37,712 nt of DNA, from positions 1 to 37,712 of the forward strand of contig JBFXHL010000016.1 of the NCBI GenBank assembly GCA_050177075.1, read 5' to 3'. The translations under genes and the position numbers were made by a program. The DNA is from UBA2239 sp050177075 (GTDB lineage Bacteria; Pseudomonadota; Gammaproteobacteria; Burkholderiales; UBA9220). The notes beneath the pieces were generated by a model. That model had not been told where the DNA came from, searched no databases, and worked only from the letters and a program-made list of their open reading frames with translations. Shown one piece after another: positions 23,334 to 32,584 of the stretch (position 1 is the stretch's first letter; every line of letters begins with the position of its first letter).

Positions 23334-24620
23334 ATGAGCGCGACGAAACCCTCCCTGAGCCAGGCCATCCTCAACCGGCGGATGCTGATCTGCATCCTTA
23401 CCGGCTTCAGCTCCGGCCTGCCCCTGTTCATTCTCATCAACCTGCTGCCCGCCTGGCTGCGGACCGAGGGCATCAGCCTGAAGGCCATCGGCCTCTTCGC
23501 CCTGATCCAGTTTCCCTACACTTGGAAGTTCCTCTGGTCGCCCTTTCTCGACCACTACGCCCTGCCCTGGCTGGGCCGGCGGCGGGGCTGGATGCTGGCG
23601 ACCCAGCTCGGCCTGCTGGCGGCCATCGCCGCCCTGGGCGGCTTGTCCCCCGCCGCGGACCTGGATCGAATCGTGCTGCTGTCGGTGCTCGTGGCCTTCC
23701 TCTCCGCCACCCAGGACATCGTCCTCGACGCCTACCGCCGGGAGCTGCTGCCCGACGGCGAACTGGGCCTGGGCAACGCCATCCACGTCAACGCCTACAA
23801 GGTGGCCGGGCTGGTGCCCGGCGCCCTGTCGCTGATTCTGGCCGACCACCTGCCCTGGTCACAGGTTTATCTCGTCACCGCCCTCTTCATGCTGCCGGGC
23901 ATGGCCATGACTTTGCTGGTGAAGGAGCCCGTCCTGGCGGATGGCCGCCCCAAAACCCTGCGGGAAGCGGTCATCGAGCCTTTCCACGAATTCCTCACCC
24001 GTCACGGCTGGCGCGATGCCGCCCTGGTGCTGGCCTTCATCTTCCTCTACAAGCTTGGGGACAGCATGGCCACCGCCCTGGCGACGCCCTTCTACCTGGA
24101 CATGGGATTTTCCAAGACCGAAATCGGCCTGGTGGCGAAGAATGCCGGCCTGTGGCCCAGCGTCATCGGCGGCCTGCTGGGGGGGGTGTGGATGGTGCGC
24201 CTGGGGATCAACCGCGCCCTGTGGCTTTTCGGCGTGGTGCAGATGGCGGCCATCCTCGGCTTCGCCTGGCTCGCCCAGATGGGCCCCCAGACGGAAATCA
24301 CCCCCGCCCACCTCGCTGCCCTGGCGGTGGTGATCGGCATCGAGGCCCTGGGGGTGGGCCTGGGCACCACGGCCTTCGTCGCCTACATCGCCCGTACCAC
24401 CCACCCGGCTTACACCGCCACCCAGTTCGCCCTCTTCACCAGCCTGATGGCGGTGCCCCGCACTTTCACCAACGCCACTACCGGCTGGCTGGTGGAGCAG
24501 ATGGGCTGGTATTCGTTCTTTCTGCTGTGTTTCGTCCTGGCGCTGCCGGGCATGGCGCTGCTGCTGAAGGTGGCGCCGTGGAACGGCGAAGAAGAGGGGT
24601 CGCCTTCTCCCGGCCAGTAA
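23334..24620 (+). CDS. ampG: AmpG-family muropeptide permease (MFS)
   Basis: Imports anhydro-muropeptides from the periplasm for cell-wall recycling. The 428-residue protein has about twelve membrane segments. Family signatures are LTGFSSGLPLFILINLLPAW, FPYTWKFLWSPFLDHY, GRRRGWMLATQ, DIVLDAYRRELL, YKLGDSMATALATPFYLDMG and YTATQFALFTSLMAVPRTF. The ATG at 23334 (MSATKPSL) is preferred; the longer frame upstream is not protein-like. No classical Shine-Dalgarno is present. It fits functionally with the cell-wall genes later in the window, though it is not linked to them. Confidence 0.92.
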   Translation: MSATKPSLSQAILNRRMLICILTGFSSGLPLFILINLLPAWLRTEGISLKAIGLFALIQFPYTWKFLWSPFLDHYALPWLGRRRGWMLATQLGLLAAIAALGGLSPAADLDRIVLLSVLVAFLSATQDIVLDAYRRELLPDGELGLGNAIHVNAYKVAGLVPGALSLILADHLPWSQVYLVTALFMLPGMAMTLLVKEPVLADGRPKTLREAVIEPFHEFLTRHGWRDAALVLAFIFLYKLGDSMATALATPFYLDMGFSKTEIGLVAKNAGLWPSVIGGLLGGVWMVRLGINRALWLFGVVQMAAILGFAWLAQMGPQTEITPAHLAALAVVIGIEALGVGLGTTAFVAYIARTTHPAYTATQFALFTSLMAVPRTFTNATTGWLVEQMGWYSFFLLCFVLALPGMALLLKVAPWNGEEEGSPSPGQ

Positions 24621-24694
24621 TTGCGGCAAGCGATACCGCCGCCCGGCGGGGGGTTGTTTGTCGGGTTTTACGCCGCTGTGGGGCCGTCGGCGGC

Positions 24695-25075
24695 TTAGCG
24701 GTCGTCGATCAATTCCAGGGCATTCCCGTCCGGGTCGCGGCAGAACAGGGCGCGACGCCCGGATTGGCTGAGGGTGAAGGGAATCCCCGCTTGCTGCAAA
24801 TGCGCCATCATGCTTTCCCATCCCGTGACGCCCAGCGCCACGTGGCGGTCACGGCCCCCATGTTCCGGGCGGCCCGTTGCCGGGTCGGGGTTGGGCAGAC
24901 AGAGAAGGTGAATCTGGCTGGGGCCCACGTTGTACCAGACGCCATCGAAGCCCAGGGACGGGCGGGCGGGGCTGGGAACGAGGCCAAGGATGTTTTCGTA
25001 GAAGGCCCGGGCGCGCGGCAGGTCGGCCACGAGCAGGGAGGCGTGGAGCAATCCGCTAACCCGTGGCGCGGTCAT
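24695..25075 (-). CDS. VOC (glyoxalase/bleomycin-resistance) superfamily protein
   Basis: A 126-residue single-chain VOC metalloprotein with two beta-alpha-beta-beta-beta units. Likely metal ligands are His11 (LLHASLLVADL), His78 (DRHVALGV) and Glu121 (NALELID), the usual pattern. The substrate cannot be told. Its ATG overlaps the stop of the upstream xth gene (ATGA on the minus strand), so it is translated from the same message. The 74-base gap to ampG (convergent) has a short GC-rich repeat but no clear terminator. Confidence 0.85.
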   Translation of the reverse strand: MTAPRVSGLLHASLLVADLPRARAFYENILGLVPSPARPSLGFDGVWYNVGPSQIHLLCLPNPDPATGRPEHGGRDRHVALGVTGWESMMAHLQQAGIPFTLSQSGRRALFCRDPDGNALELIDDR

Positions 25076-25845
25076 GCCTGGTAGTCCACGACCAACGGCG
25101 CGTGGTCACTGAAGCGCTGCTCCTTGTACACGCTGGCGGAGAGCGCCTTTTTTGCCATGCCGGGGGTGGCGAGCTGGTAATCGATGCGCCAGCCCACGTT
25201 CTTGGCCCAGGCCTGGCCCCGGTTGGACCACCAGGTGTAGGCCTCGCCGGTGGCGTCGGGGCAGAGGCGGCGGTGGACGTCCACCCAGCCCGCTTCGTCC
25301 AGCACCTTGGTCATCCAGGCCCGTTCCTCGGGCAGGAAGCCGGAGTTCTTCTGGTTGCTTTTCCAGTTCTTGAGGTCGATTTCCTGGTGGGCGATGTTCC
25401 AGTCGCCGCAGATGACGACTTCCCGCCCGCTCTTGCGCAGCTCCACCAGATGGGGGTAGAACTCGTCCATGAAGCGGAATTTGGCCGCCTGGCGTTCGGG
25501 GGAGCTGGAGCCGGAGGGGACGTAGACCGACACCACGCTCAAGTCGCCGAAATCGGCGCGCACGTAGCGGCCCTCGGCGTCGAAGTCGGGATGGCCGATG
25601 CCTTCGATCACCTGGTCAGGCTCTTTGCGGCAGTACAGCCCGACGCCGCTGTAGCCCTTCTTCTCCGCGTAATGAAAATAGCCGTGGTAGCCGGCCGGGG
25701 CGAGCATGTGGGGCGCCATGTCGGCCGCCTGGGCCTTCAGCTCCTGGACGCAGACCACGTCGGCGTCCTGGCGGGCCATCCAGTCGAAAAATCCCTTGCT
25801 GCTGGCTGAACGGATGCCGTTCAGATTTGCGGATATAATGCGCAA
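25072..25845 (-). CDS. xth: exodeoxyribonuclease III / AP endonuclease
   Basis: A 257-residue Mg-dependent enzyme that cleaves abasic DNA and 3'-blocked ends in base-excision repair. Catalytic segments are SANLNGIRSA (Asn7), VCVQELKAQ (Glu35), YSGVGLY, ICGDWNIAHQEIDL, WRIDYQLAT and the final FSDHAPLVVDY. The start is a TTG at 25845 (L-RIISANLNG) with GGAAGG just upstream; the longer frame above it is not protein-like. A rare TTG start may limit its level. It is 28 bases from the divergent pyrE start, so the promoters overlap its own 5' coding end. It resembles the ExoIII (XthA) branch. Confidence 0.94.
   Translation of the reverse strand: MRIISANLNGIRSASSKGFFDWMARQDADVVCVQELKAQAADMAPHMLAPAGYHGYFHYAEKKGYSGVGLYCRKEPDQVIEGIGHPDFDAEGRYVRADFGDLSVVSVYVPSGSSSPERQAAKFRFMDEFYPHLVELRKSGREVVICGDWNIAHQEIDLKNWKSNQKNSGFLPEERAWMTKVLDEAGWVDVHRRLCPDATGEAYTWWSNRGQAWAKNVGWRIDYQLATPGMAKKALSASVYKEQRFSDHAPLVVDYQA
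25806..25839 (+). promoter_or_regulatory. possible pyrE promoter with palindrome, inside xth 5' end
   Basis: TATAAT (25834-25839) is well placed for a pyrE transcript starting near 25846. No good -35 is present. Instead a perfect eight-base palindrome, CTGAACGG-ATG-CCGTTCAG (25806-25824), covers that place and could be an operator, but it also encodes the conserved xth residues LNGIRSA. Confidence 0.35.
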
Positions 25846-25873
25846 TGAAGCCTTCCTTTTGTGTGAGAACCCG

Positions 25874-26512
25874 ATGTCCGATTTCCGGCAGGAATTCCTG
25901 CAGTTCGCCCTCGACCGCGGCGCCTTGCGCTTCGGCGAATTCAAACTCAAGTCCGGGCGCCTGTCGCCCTACTTCTTCAATACCGGCCTGTTCAACGATG
26001 GCGACGCCCTGCGCCGGCTGTCGCAATTTTACGCCAAAGCCATTCTTTCCGCCGGGCTGGAGTTCGACATGCTCTTCGGCCCCGCCTACAAGGGCATTCC
26101 CCTGGCGGCGGGGGTGGCCATCGCCCTGGCGGAGGCGGGGGTCAACAAGCCCTTCGCCTTCAACCGCAAGGAAGCCAAGGACCACGGCGAGGGTGGGGTC
26201 ATCGTCGGCGCTCCCCTCGCCGGCCGGGTGCTGATCGTGGACGACGTGATTTCCGCCGGCACCTCGGTGCGGGAGTCGGTGGCCATCATCCAGGCCAACG
26301 GCGCCGCCCCCTGCGGCGTGGCCATCGCCATCGACCGCATGGAGCGGGGCACCGGCGCCCTGTCGGCGGTGCAGGAGGTGGAGCAGGCCAACGGCATCCC
26401 GGTGATCAGCATCGCCAACCTCAACGACCTCCTCGGCTACCTGGGCAACAGCACGGAAATGGCCCAGCACCGCCCGGCGGTCCTGGAATACCAACGTCAG
26501 TACGGAATCTGA
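25874..26512 (+). CDS. pyrE: orotate phosphoribosyltransferase
   Basis: Converts orotate and PRPP to OMP in pyrimidine synthesis. The 212-residue type I phosphoribosyltransferase has GRLSPYFFNTGLF, LFGPAYKGIPLAAG, FNRKEAKDHGEGG (flexible catalytic loop) and the PRPP-binding VLIVDDVISAGTSVRESV. The ATG at 25874 gives the normal N-terminus MSDFRQEFLQFAL; sequence upstream in frame overlaps xth and is rejected. The pyrE-xth divergent pair is common in proteobacteria. A DUF4124 gene follows after 16 bases. Confidence 0.96.
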   Translation: MSDFRQEFLQFALDRGALRFGEFKLKSGRLSPYFFNTGLFNDGDALRRLSQFYAKAILSAGLEFDMLFGPAYKGIPLAAGVAIALAEAGVNKPFAFNRKEAKDHGEGGVIVGAPLAGRVLIVDDVISAGTSVRESVAIIQANGAAPCGVAIAIDRMERGTGALSAVQEVEQANGIPVISIANLNDLLGYLGNSTEMAQHRPAVLEYQRQYGI

Positions 26513-26528
26513 AGAACGGAGACTTCCC

Positions 26529-27089
26529 ATGAAAAAATTCCTCTTGTTGCTCGCCGCCCTCGCCGTCAGCCAGCCCGCCCTGGCGAAAATGTACAAATGG
26601 GTGGATGAGAAGGGCGAAGTCCATTACGGCGACACCGTTCCGCCCCAGTACGCCAACCAGGGGCGGGAGGAGTTGAGCAAGAAGGGGACGGTGCTGAAGA
26701 AGACCGAGGGGGCGCTGACCCCCGAACAGCGCCAGGCCAAGGAAGCCGAGGAGGCCCAGAAGAAGGCCGAGCAGCAAAAGGCCCTGGAGCAGAAGCGCCG
26801 GGACAAGGCCCTGCTCAACACCTACACCAACGAAAAGGAAATCGACCTTACCCGCGACCGCAACCTGAAGCCCCTGGACATGCAGATCCAGAGCCTGCAG
26901 GACGACCTGAAGCGGGCCAAGGGCGCCGATGCCGCCGCCGTCCAGGGCCAGATCGAGCAGAAGCAAAAGGAGCGGGAAGCCGTCCGCCAGCGGTTCGAGG
27001 CCGACAAGGCGCGCTTCAGGGAGTTGACCGGCACCACCCCAGCACCCGCCCAGCCGGCTCCCATCGTGTTGCCGAAGCCGACGAAATAG
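26529..27089 (+). CDS. DUF4124-domain periplasmic protein
   Basis: A 186-residue protein with a signal peptide (about 1-19, ending ALA-KM). The mature N-terminus KMYKWVDEKGEVHYGDTVPPQY is the DUF4124 domain, a short WxDxxGxxxYxDxxP beta motif found in secreted betaproteobacterial proteins. Residues about 60-165 are very charged and form long coiled coils (QRQAKEAEEAQKKAEQQKAL and later). A Pro-rich tail ends it. The function is unknown; cell-envelope binding is a guess. GGAG precedes the ATG. The shared bidirectional terminator follows. Confidence 0.82.
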   Translation: MKKFLLLLAALAVSQPALAKMYKWVDEKGEVHYGDTVPPQYANQGREELSKKGTVLKKTEGALTPEQRQAKEAEEAQKKAEQQKALEQKRRDKALLNTYTNEKEIDLTRDRNLKPLDMQIQSLQDDLKRAKGADAAAVQGQIEQKQKEREAVRQRFEADKARFRELTGTTPAPAQPAPIVLPKPTK

Positions 27090-27110
27090 AAGGCCGGTAT
27101 AAAAACAAAA

Positions 27111-27132
27111 ACGGGGGCCTAGCCCCCGTTTT
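27111..27132. terminator. bidirectional terminator between pyrE operon and gatB
   Basis: ACGGGGGC and GCCCCCGT (27111-27118 and 27122-27129) around CTA, with an A-run before and a T-run after, so it can end transcription from both sides. It serves the DUF4124 gene on the plus strand and gatCAB on the minus strand. Confidence 0.9.
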
Positions 27133-27146
27133 GTTTACTGCCGCGT

Positions 27147-28580
27147 TTAGCCGGCCAGTTTCTTTTTCAGGATGTCGTTCAACTGGGCCGGGTTGGCCTT
27201 GCCCTTGCTGGCCTTCATGGCTTGGCCGACGAAGAAGCCGAACACCTTGTCCTTGCCGGCGCGGTACTCGGCCACCTGGGCCGGGTTGGCGGCGAGAATC
27301 TCGTCCACGATCTTTTCGATGGCCCCGGAATCGGACACCTGCTTCAGGCCCTTGGCCTCGATGATGGCGTCGGCGTCGCCCTCGCCGGCCCACATGGCGG
27401 CGAAGACTTCCTTGGCGATCTTGCCCGAGATGGTGCCGTCGGCGATGCGCTTCAGCAGGCCCGCCAGCTGGCCGCTGGCAATGGGGCTGTCGGCCAGGTC
27501 CTTGCCGTCCTTGTTGAGGGCGGCGGAGAGGTCGCCCATGATCCAGTTGGCGACGATTTTCGCTTCGCCGCCGAAGGCCTTGGCGGTGTCCTCGAAATAG
27601 GCGGCCATCTCCCGGGAGGCGGTGAGCACGCCGGCATCGTAGGCGGGCAGGCCGTAGACGCCCATGAAGCGCTCGCGCATGGCCTGGGGCAGCTCGGGCA
27701 GTTCGTTCCGGACCGTCTCCAGGAAGGTTTCATCCACCAGCACGGGCAACAGGTCCGGGTCGGGGAAGTAGCGGTAGTCGTTGGCTTCCTCTTTCGAGCG
27801 CATGGAGCGGGTTTCGTCCCGGTCCGGGTCGTAGAGGCGGGTTTCCTGCACCACCTTGCCGCCGTCCTCGATCAGCTCGATCTGGCGCCGCACTTCGTAT
27901 TCGATGGCCTTTTCCAGGAACTTGAAGGAGTTGAGGTTCTTGATTTCGCAGCGGGTGCCAAAGGCTTTCTGGCCCTTGGGGCGCACCGAAACGTTGGCGT
28001 CGCAGCGGAAGGAGCCTTCCTGCATGTTGCCGTCGCAGATGCCGATCCAGCGCACCAGGGAGTGCAGGGCCTTGGCATAGGCCACCGCCTCCTGGGCGGA
28101 GCGCATGTCGGGTTCGGAGACGATTTCCAGCAGCGGCGTGCCGGCCCGGTTGAGGTCGATGCCGGTCATGCCGTGGAAGTCTTCGTGCAGGGACTTGCCG
28201 GCGTCCTCTTCGAGGTGGGCGCGGGTGATGCGCACCGTTTTCTCGTACTCCGGCAGCTGGATGGTCAACGCGCCCTCGGCCACGATGGGCAGTTCGAACT
28301 GGCTGATCTGGTAGCCCTTGGGCAGGTCCGGGTAGAAGTAATTCTTGCGGGCGAAGATGGACTTGCGGTTGATCTTGGCGCCGATGGCCAGGCCGAACTT
28401 CACCGCCCGCTCCACCGCGCCCCTGTTCAATACCGGCAGCACGCCGGGTAGGGCCAGGTCCACGGCGCAGGCCTGGACGTTGGGCTCCGCGCCGAAGGCG
28501 GTGGAGGCGCCGGAGAAAATCTTGGAATTGGTGCTGAGCTGGGCGTGGGTTTCCAGCCCGATGACGACTTCCCACTGCAT
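27147..28580 (-). CDS. gatB: Asp-tRNA(Asn)/Glu-tRNA(Gln) amidotransferase subunit B
   Basis: The tRNA-binding and kinase subunit of the GatCAB complex, which corrects misacylated Glu-tRNA(Gln) or Asp-tRNA(Asn). The 477-residue protein opens with MQWEVVIGLETHAQLSTNSKIF, and contains ALPGVLPVLNRGAVERAVKFG, FARKNYFYPDLPKGYQISQF, HLEEDAGKSLHE, DLNRAGTPLLEIVSEPDMRS and SFRCDANVSVRP. The C-terminal YqeY-like tail ends VFGFFVGQAMKASKGKANPA, typical of GatB. It starts three bases after gatA. It is the last gene of gatC-gatA-gatB. Confidence 0.97.
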   Translation of the reverse strand: MQWEVVIGLETHAQLSTNSKIFSGASTAFGAEPNVQACAVDLALPGVLPVLNRGAVERAVKFGLAIGAKINRKSIFARKNYFYPDLPKGYQISQFELPIVAEGALTIQLPEYEKTVRITRAHLEEDAGKSLHEDFHGMTGIDLNRAGTPLLEIVSEPDMRSAQEAVAYAKALHSLVRWIGICDGNMQEGSFRCDANVSVRPKGQKAFGTRCEIKNLNSFKFLEKAIEYEVRRQIELIEDGGKVVQETRLYDPDRDETRSMRSKEEANDYRYFPDPDLLPVLVDETFLETVRNELPELPQAMRERFMGVYGLPAYDAGVLTASREMAAYFEDTAKAFGGEAKIVANWIMGDLSAALNKDGKDLADSPIASGQLAGLLKRIADGTISGKIAKEVFAAMWAGEGDADAIIEAKGLKQVSDSGAIEKIVDEILAANPAQVAEYRAGKDKVFGFFVGQAMKASKGKANPAQLNDILKKKLAG

Positions 28581-28583
28581 GGC

Positions 28584-30038
28584 TTAAATCCCCTCCGGCA
28601 TGCGCGTGTGCCAATCGGTCGCCTGCTGGTACTGGTGGGCGACGTTGAGCATTTTCGCTTCGGAAAAATAGTTGCCGATGATCTGCAGGCCCACCGGCAG
28701 GCCGCTGGCGCCGAAGCCGCAGGGCACGGACATGCCCGGCAGGCCGGCCAGGTTGACGGCGATGGTGTAGATGTCCGACAGGTACATGGATACCGGATCG
28801 TCGCTTTTCTCGCCGATCTTGAAGGCGGTGGACGGCGCGGTGGGGCCCATGATGATGTCGCACTGCTTGAAGGCCTCGACGAAATCCTGGGCGATCAGGC
28901 GGCGCAGCTTCTGGGCCTGGAGGTAGTAGGCGTCGTAGTAGCCGTGGGACAGCACGTAGGTGCCGATCATGATGCGGCGCTTCACCTCGGAGCCGAAGCC
29001 CTGGGCGCGGGTCTTGCAGTACATGTCCAGGAGGTCGGTGTATTCCGGCGCCCGGTGGCCGTAGCGCACGCCGTCGAAACGGGACAGGTTGGAGCTGGCC
29101 TCCGCCGGGGCGAGCACGTAGTAGACCGGGATCGCCAGCTTGGAGTTGGGCAGGCTGATTTCCACCGTCTCGGCGCCCAGCTTGCGGTATTCGGCGATGG
29201 CTTCTTCCACCTTCTGCGCCACGTCGGCAGACAGGCCCTCGGCGAAGAACTCCTTGGGCAGGCCGATTTTGAGGCCCTTCAGGGGTTGGTCCAGGTCGCG
29301 GGTGTAGTCCTCCTTGTCCCGCTCTAGGCTGGTGGAGTCCCGGCTGTCGAAGCCCGCCATGGTGTTCAGCAGCAGGGCGCAGTCCTCGGCGCTCTTGGCC
29401 ATGGGGCCGCCCTGGTCGAGGGAGGAGGCGAAGGCGATCATGCCGTAGCGGGACACCACGCCGTAGGTGGGCTTGAGGCCGGTGATGCCGGTCAGGGCCG
29501 CGGGCTGGCGAATGGAGCCGCCGGTGTCGGTGCCGGTGGCCGCAGGAGCGAGGCGGGCCGCCACCGCCGCGGCGGAGCCGCCGGAGGAGCCGCCGGGAAC
29601 CGTCTCCAGGTTCCACGGATTCTTCACCTTGCCGTAGTAGGAGGTTTCGTTGGAGGAGCCCATGGCGAACTCGTCCATGTTGGTCTTGCCCAGGTTCACC
29701 GCGCCCGCCCGGTTGAACTGTTCGATCACGTGGGCGTCATAGGGCGAAACGAAGTTGTGCAGCATCTTGGAGCCGCAGGTGGTGAGCCAGCCCTGGGCGC
29801 AGAAGATGTCCTTCTGGGCCACGGGGATGCCCGTCAACGGGCCGGCGCCGCCCTGGGCGCGCAACTGGTCGGCGGCCTTGGCCTGGGCCAGGCTCCTGTC
29901 GGCGTCCACGGTGATGTAGGCGTTGAGCTGGGGGTTCAGGGCGGCGATGCGGTCGAGAAAGGCCTGCGTCAGTTCGACGCTGGAAACCTTTTTCTCGGCC
30001 AGTAGGGCCGAAAGCTGTTTCAGACTGGCGTTGAGCAT
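28584..30038 (-). CDS. gatA: Asp-tRNA(Asn)/Glu-tRNA(Gln) amidotransferase subunit A
   Basis: The glutaminase/amidase subunit of GatCAB that releases ammonia from glutamine. In this 484-residue amidase-signature protein the Ser-cisSer-Lys triad is visible as Lys76 (PVAQKDIF), Ser151 (PGGSSGGS) and Ser175 (DTGGSIRQPA), with the same spacing as in characterised GatA. The N-terminus MLNASLKQLSALLAEKKVSSVELT is normal, so the ATG at 30038 is used; the longer frame runs back into gatC. One base separates it from the gatC stop. Confidence 0.97.
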   Translation of the reverse strand: MLNASLKQLSALLAEKKVSSVELTQAFLDRIAALNPQLNAYITVDADRSLAQAKAADQLRAQGGAGPLTGIPVAQKDIFCAQGWLTTCGSKMLHNFVSPYDAHVIEQFNRAGAVNLGKTNMDEFAMGSSNETSYYGKVKNPWNLETVPGGSSGGSAAAVAARLAPAATGTDTGGSIRQPAALTGITGLKPTYGVVSRYGMIAFASSLDQGGPMAKSAEDCALLLNTMAGFDSRDSTSLERDKEDYTRDLDQPLKGLKIGLPKEFFAEGLSADVAQKVEEAIAEYRKLGAETVEISLPNSKLAIPVYYVLAPAEASSNLSRFDGVRYGHRAPEYTDLLDMYCKTRAQGFGSEVKRRIMIGTYVLSHGYYDAYYLQAQKLRRLIAQDFVEAFKQCDIIMGPTAPSTAFKIGEKSDDPVSMYLSDIYTIAVNLAGLPGMSVPCGFGASGLPVGLQIIGNYFSEAKMLNVAHQYQQATDWHTRMPEGI

Positions 30039-30039
30039 G

Positions 30040-30327
30040 TTATTCGATGACTTTGGGGACGAGGTACAGGCCGGCTTCGGTCTGTGGTGCCACGGCTTGG
30101 AAGTCGGCGCGGCGGTCGGTTTCGGTGACGGCATCCTGGCGTAGGCGCTGGGTCACCTCCTGGGCGTGGGCCATGGGTTCGACGCCACGGGTGTCCACCG
30201 CCTGCATCTGCTCGACCAGCTGGAAAATCTCGGAAAGCTGCTGCAGATAACCCGACGCTTCCTGGTCGGTGACCTCGATGCGGGCCAAGTGGGCGATGCG
30301 TTTCACATCGTCGAGGGCCAGAGTCAT
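30040..30327 (-). CDS. gatC: Asp-tRNA(Asn)/Glu-tRNA(Gln) amidotransferase subunit C
   Basis: A 95-residue small subunit that wraps around GatA and GatB and stabilises the complex. It shows LALDDVKRIAHLARIEVTD at the start, LSEIFQLVEQMQAVDTRGVEPMAH in the middle, and the terminal YLVPKVIE. AGGTG lies seven bases before its ATG. First gene of the operon, divergent from mreB. Confidence 0.95.
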   Translation of the reverse strand: MTLALDDVKRIAHLARIEVTDQEASGYLQQLSEIFQLVEQMQAVDTRGVEPMAHAQEVTQRLRQDAVTETDRRADFQAVAPQTEAGLYLVPKVIE

Positions 30328-30418
30328 AATTTCACCTGATAAAGCACTTAAATACCAAAGCGCATTAGGTTATCATATCTCACTATCTTCGACCCACCCC
30401 GGCAGGCGGAATTTGTCT
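30328..30418. promoter_or_regulatory. divergent promoter region between gatC and mreB
   Basis: This 91-base gap must hold promoters for both gatCAB and mreB. It is AT-rich compared with its surroundings between 30328 and 30385. TATCAT (30371-30376) with CTTAAA (30347-30352) at 18 bases is a weak candidate for mreB. No clear candidate was found for gatC. Confidence 0.4.
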
Positions 30419-31462
<1,044 letters not shown>

Positions 31463-31488
31463 TGCCCGGATTGCTGCAAAACGTTTTC

Positions 31489-31519
31489 GGGGTGCGCATG
31501 GCGCACCCCTGTCGTTTTT
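31489..31519 (+). terminator. strong hairpin between mreB and mreC
   Basis: GGGGTGCGC and GCGCACCCC (31489-31497 and 31501-31509) form a perfect nine-base stem with loop ATG, followed a few bases later by five T residues (31515-31519). It looks like a terminator or attenuator and would leave mreCD-mrdA-rodA at a lower level than mreB. The T-run is slightly displaced, so partial read-through is likely. Confidence 0.7.
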
Positions 31520-31527
31520 GAGGGGTC

Positions 31528-32583
31528 ATGGACCACACGCCACCACCGTTCTTCAACCGCGGCCCCAGCCCCTTCGTCCGCATCGTCCTGTTCATCCTGT
31601 TCTCCATCCTGTTCATGGTGGTGGATGCCCGCCAGAATTACCTGGACGTGATTCGCCAGGGGGTGGGCGTGGCGTTGCGCCCCCTGCGCCAATTGGCCGA
31701 CCTGCCTTCCGACATATACGAGGGACTGGACGACTTCTTCACCACCCAGGCGACGCTGCGCCAGGAAAACCAAGCCATGACCCAGGAGCGGCTGCACAAC
31801 AGCATTCTTTTGCAGCGTTACCGGGCGCTGGAGGCGGAGAACGCCTACCTGCGCAAGCTGACGGAAACACGGGCCCGCGTCGATCCCCGCGGTATCGTGG
31901 TGGAAATCCTCTCCACCGGCCAGGATCCCTTTTCCCGCAAAGTTCTGGTGGATAAGGGCGCGGCGCAGAAGATCGCGCCCGGATTGGCGGTGGTGGACAC
32001 GGTCGGCGTCGTGGGTCAGGTGACCCGGGTCGACATGCTCAGCAGCGAGGTCACCCTCATTACCGACAAAGACCAGGCCGTTCCGGTGGAAGTGGTGCGC
32101 AACGGCCTGCGGGCGGTCGTGTTCGGCAACGGTCGCGATGGCACCCTCAACCTGCCCTTCTTCTCCACCAACGCAGACATCGCCGTGGGCGATGTGCTGG
32201 TCACTTCAGGCATTGATGGCGTCTATCCGGCGGGCTTGCCGGTGGCGGTGGTGGCCGCGGTGGACCGCAACTCCGGCACGTCCTTCGCTAAGATCACCTG
32301 TAAACCCAGCGCCGGCGTCCACCACCATATGCAATTGCTGGTGCTGACCACGCCTCCGGCCCCGCCGCCACCCAGCGTGGCCCAGGCGGCCTCGACGGCC
32401 GTGCCGGTCACGGGCGCTTTGGGTGGGGCGCCGGCTGCGGAACCCGTCCCGCCCGCGAAACCAACCGAGGTCAAGAACGGCAGCCCCGTACCGGCTGACG
32501 CGGCAGCCTTCGCCAGCAAACCGGCCGAGGCGAAGCCTGGCAATCCAGCGCCTGCGCCGGTAAAGGAAAAGGGCAAGAACTAG
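31528..32583 (+). CDS. mreC: rod-shape determining protein MreC
   Basis: A periplasmic scaffold, anchored by one N-terminal helix, that activates PBP2 in the elongasome. In the 351-residue protein, residues about 17-34 form the membrane segment (IVLFILFSILFMVVDA). A coiled coil follows (about 70-115, RQENQAMTQERLHNSILLQR), then a double beta-barrel (about 120-270) with NPR-type DPFSRKVLVDKGAAQKI and GVVGQVTRVDMLSSEV. A long Ala/Pro/Lys-rich tail (about 275-351) is low-complexity. The ATG at 31528 follows AGGGGTC. It is two bases before mreD. Confidence 0.95.
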   Translation: MDHTPPPFFNRGPSPFVRIVLFILFSILFMVVDARQNYLDVIRQGVGVALRPLRQLADLPSDIYEGLDDFFTTQATLRQENQAMTQERLHNSILLQRYRALEAENAYLRKLTETRARVDPRGIVVEILSTGQDPFSRKVLVDKGAAQKIAPGLAVVDTVGVVGQVTRVDMLSSEVTLITDKDQAVPVEVVRNGLRAVVFGNGRDGTLNLPFFSTNADIAVGDVLVTSGIDGVYPAGLPVAVVAAVDRNSGTSFAKITCKPSAGVHHHMQLLVLTTPPAPPPPSVAQAASTAVPVTGALGGAPAAEPVPPAKPTEVKNGSPVPADAAAFASKPAEAKPGNPAPAPVKEKGKN

Positions 32584-32584
32584 C

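Noticed and set aside
24640..24690. GC-rich repeats between ampG and the VOC gene as a terminator
   Set aside because: Short imperfect stem (CCGCC/GGCGG) and only scattered T residues; not convincing.
22640..25084. 814-codon plus-strand frame through the SafE-like gene and ampG
   Set aside because: Arg/Pro/Gly-rich translation out of frame with ampG and antisense to two recognisable genes.
27730..29616. 628-codon minus-strand frame spanning gatB and gatA
   Set aside because: Same strand as the gat genes but another frame; low-complexity Arg/Gly/Pro translation, a compositional shadow.
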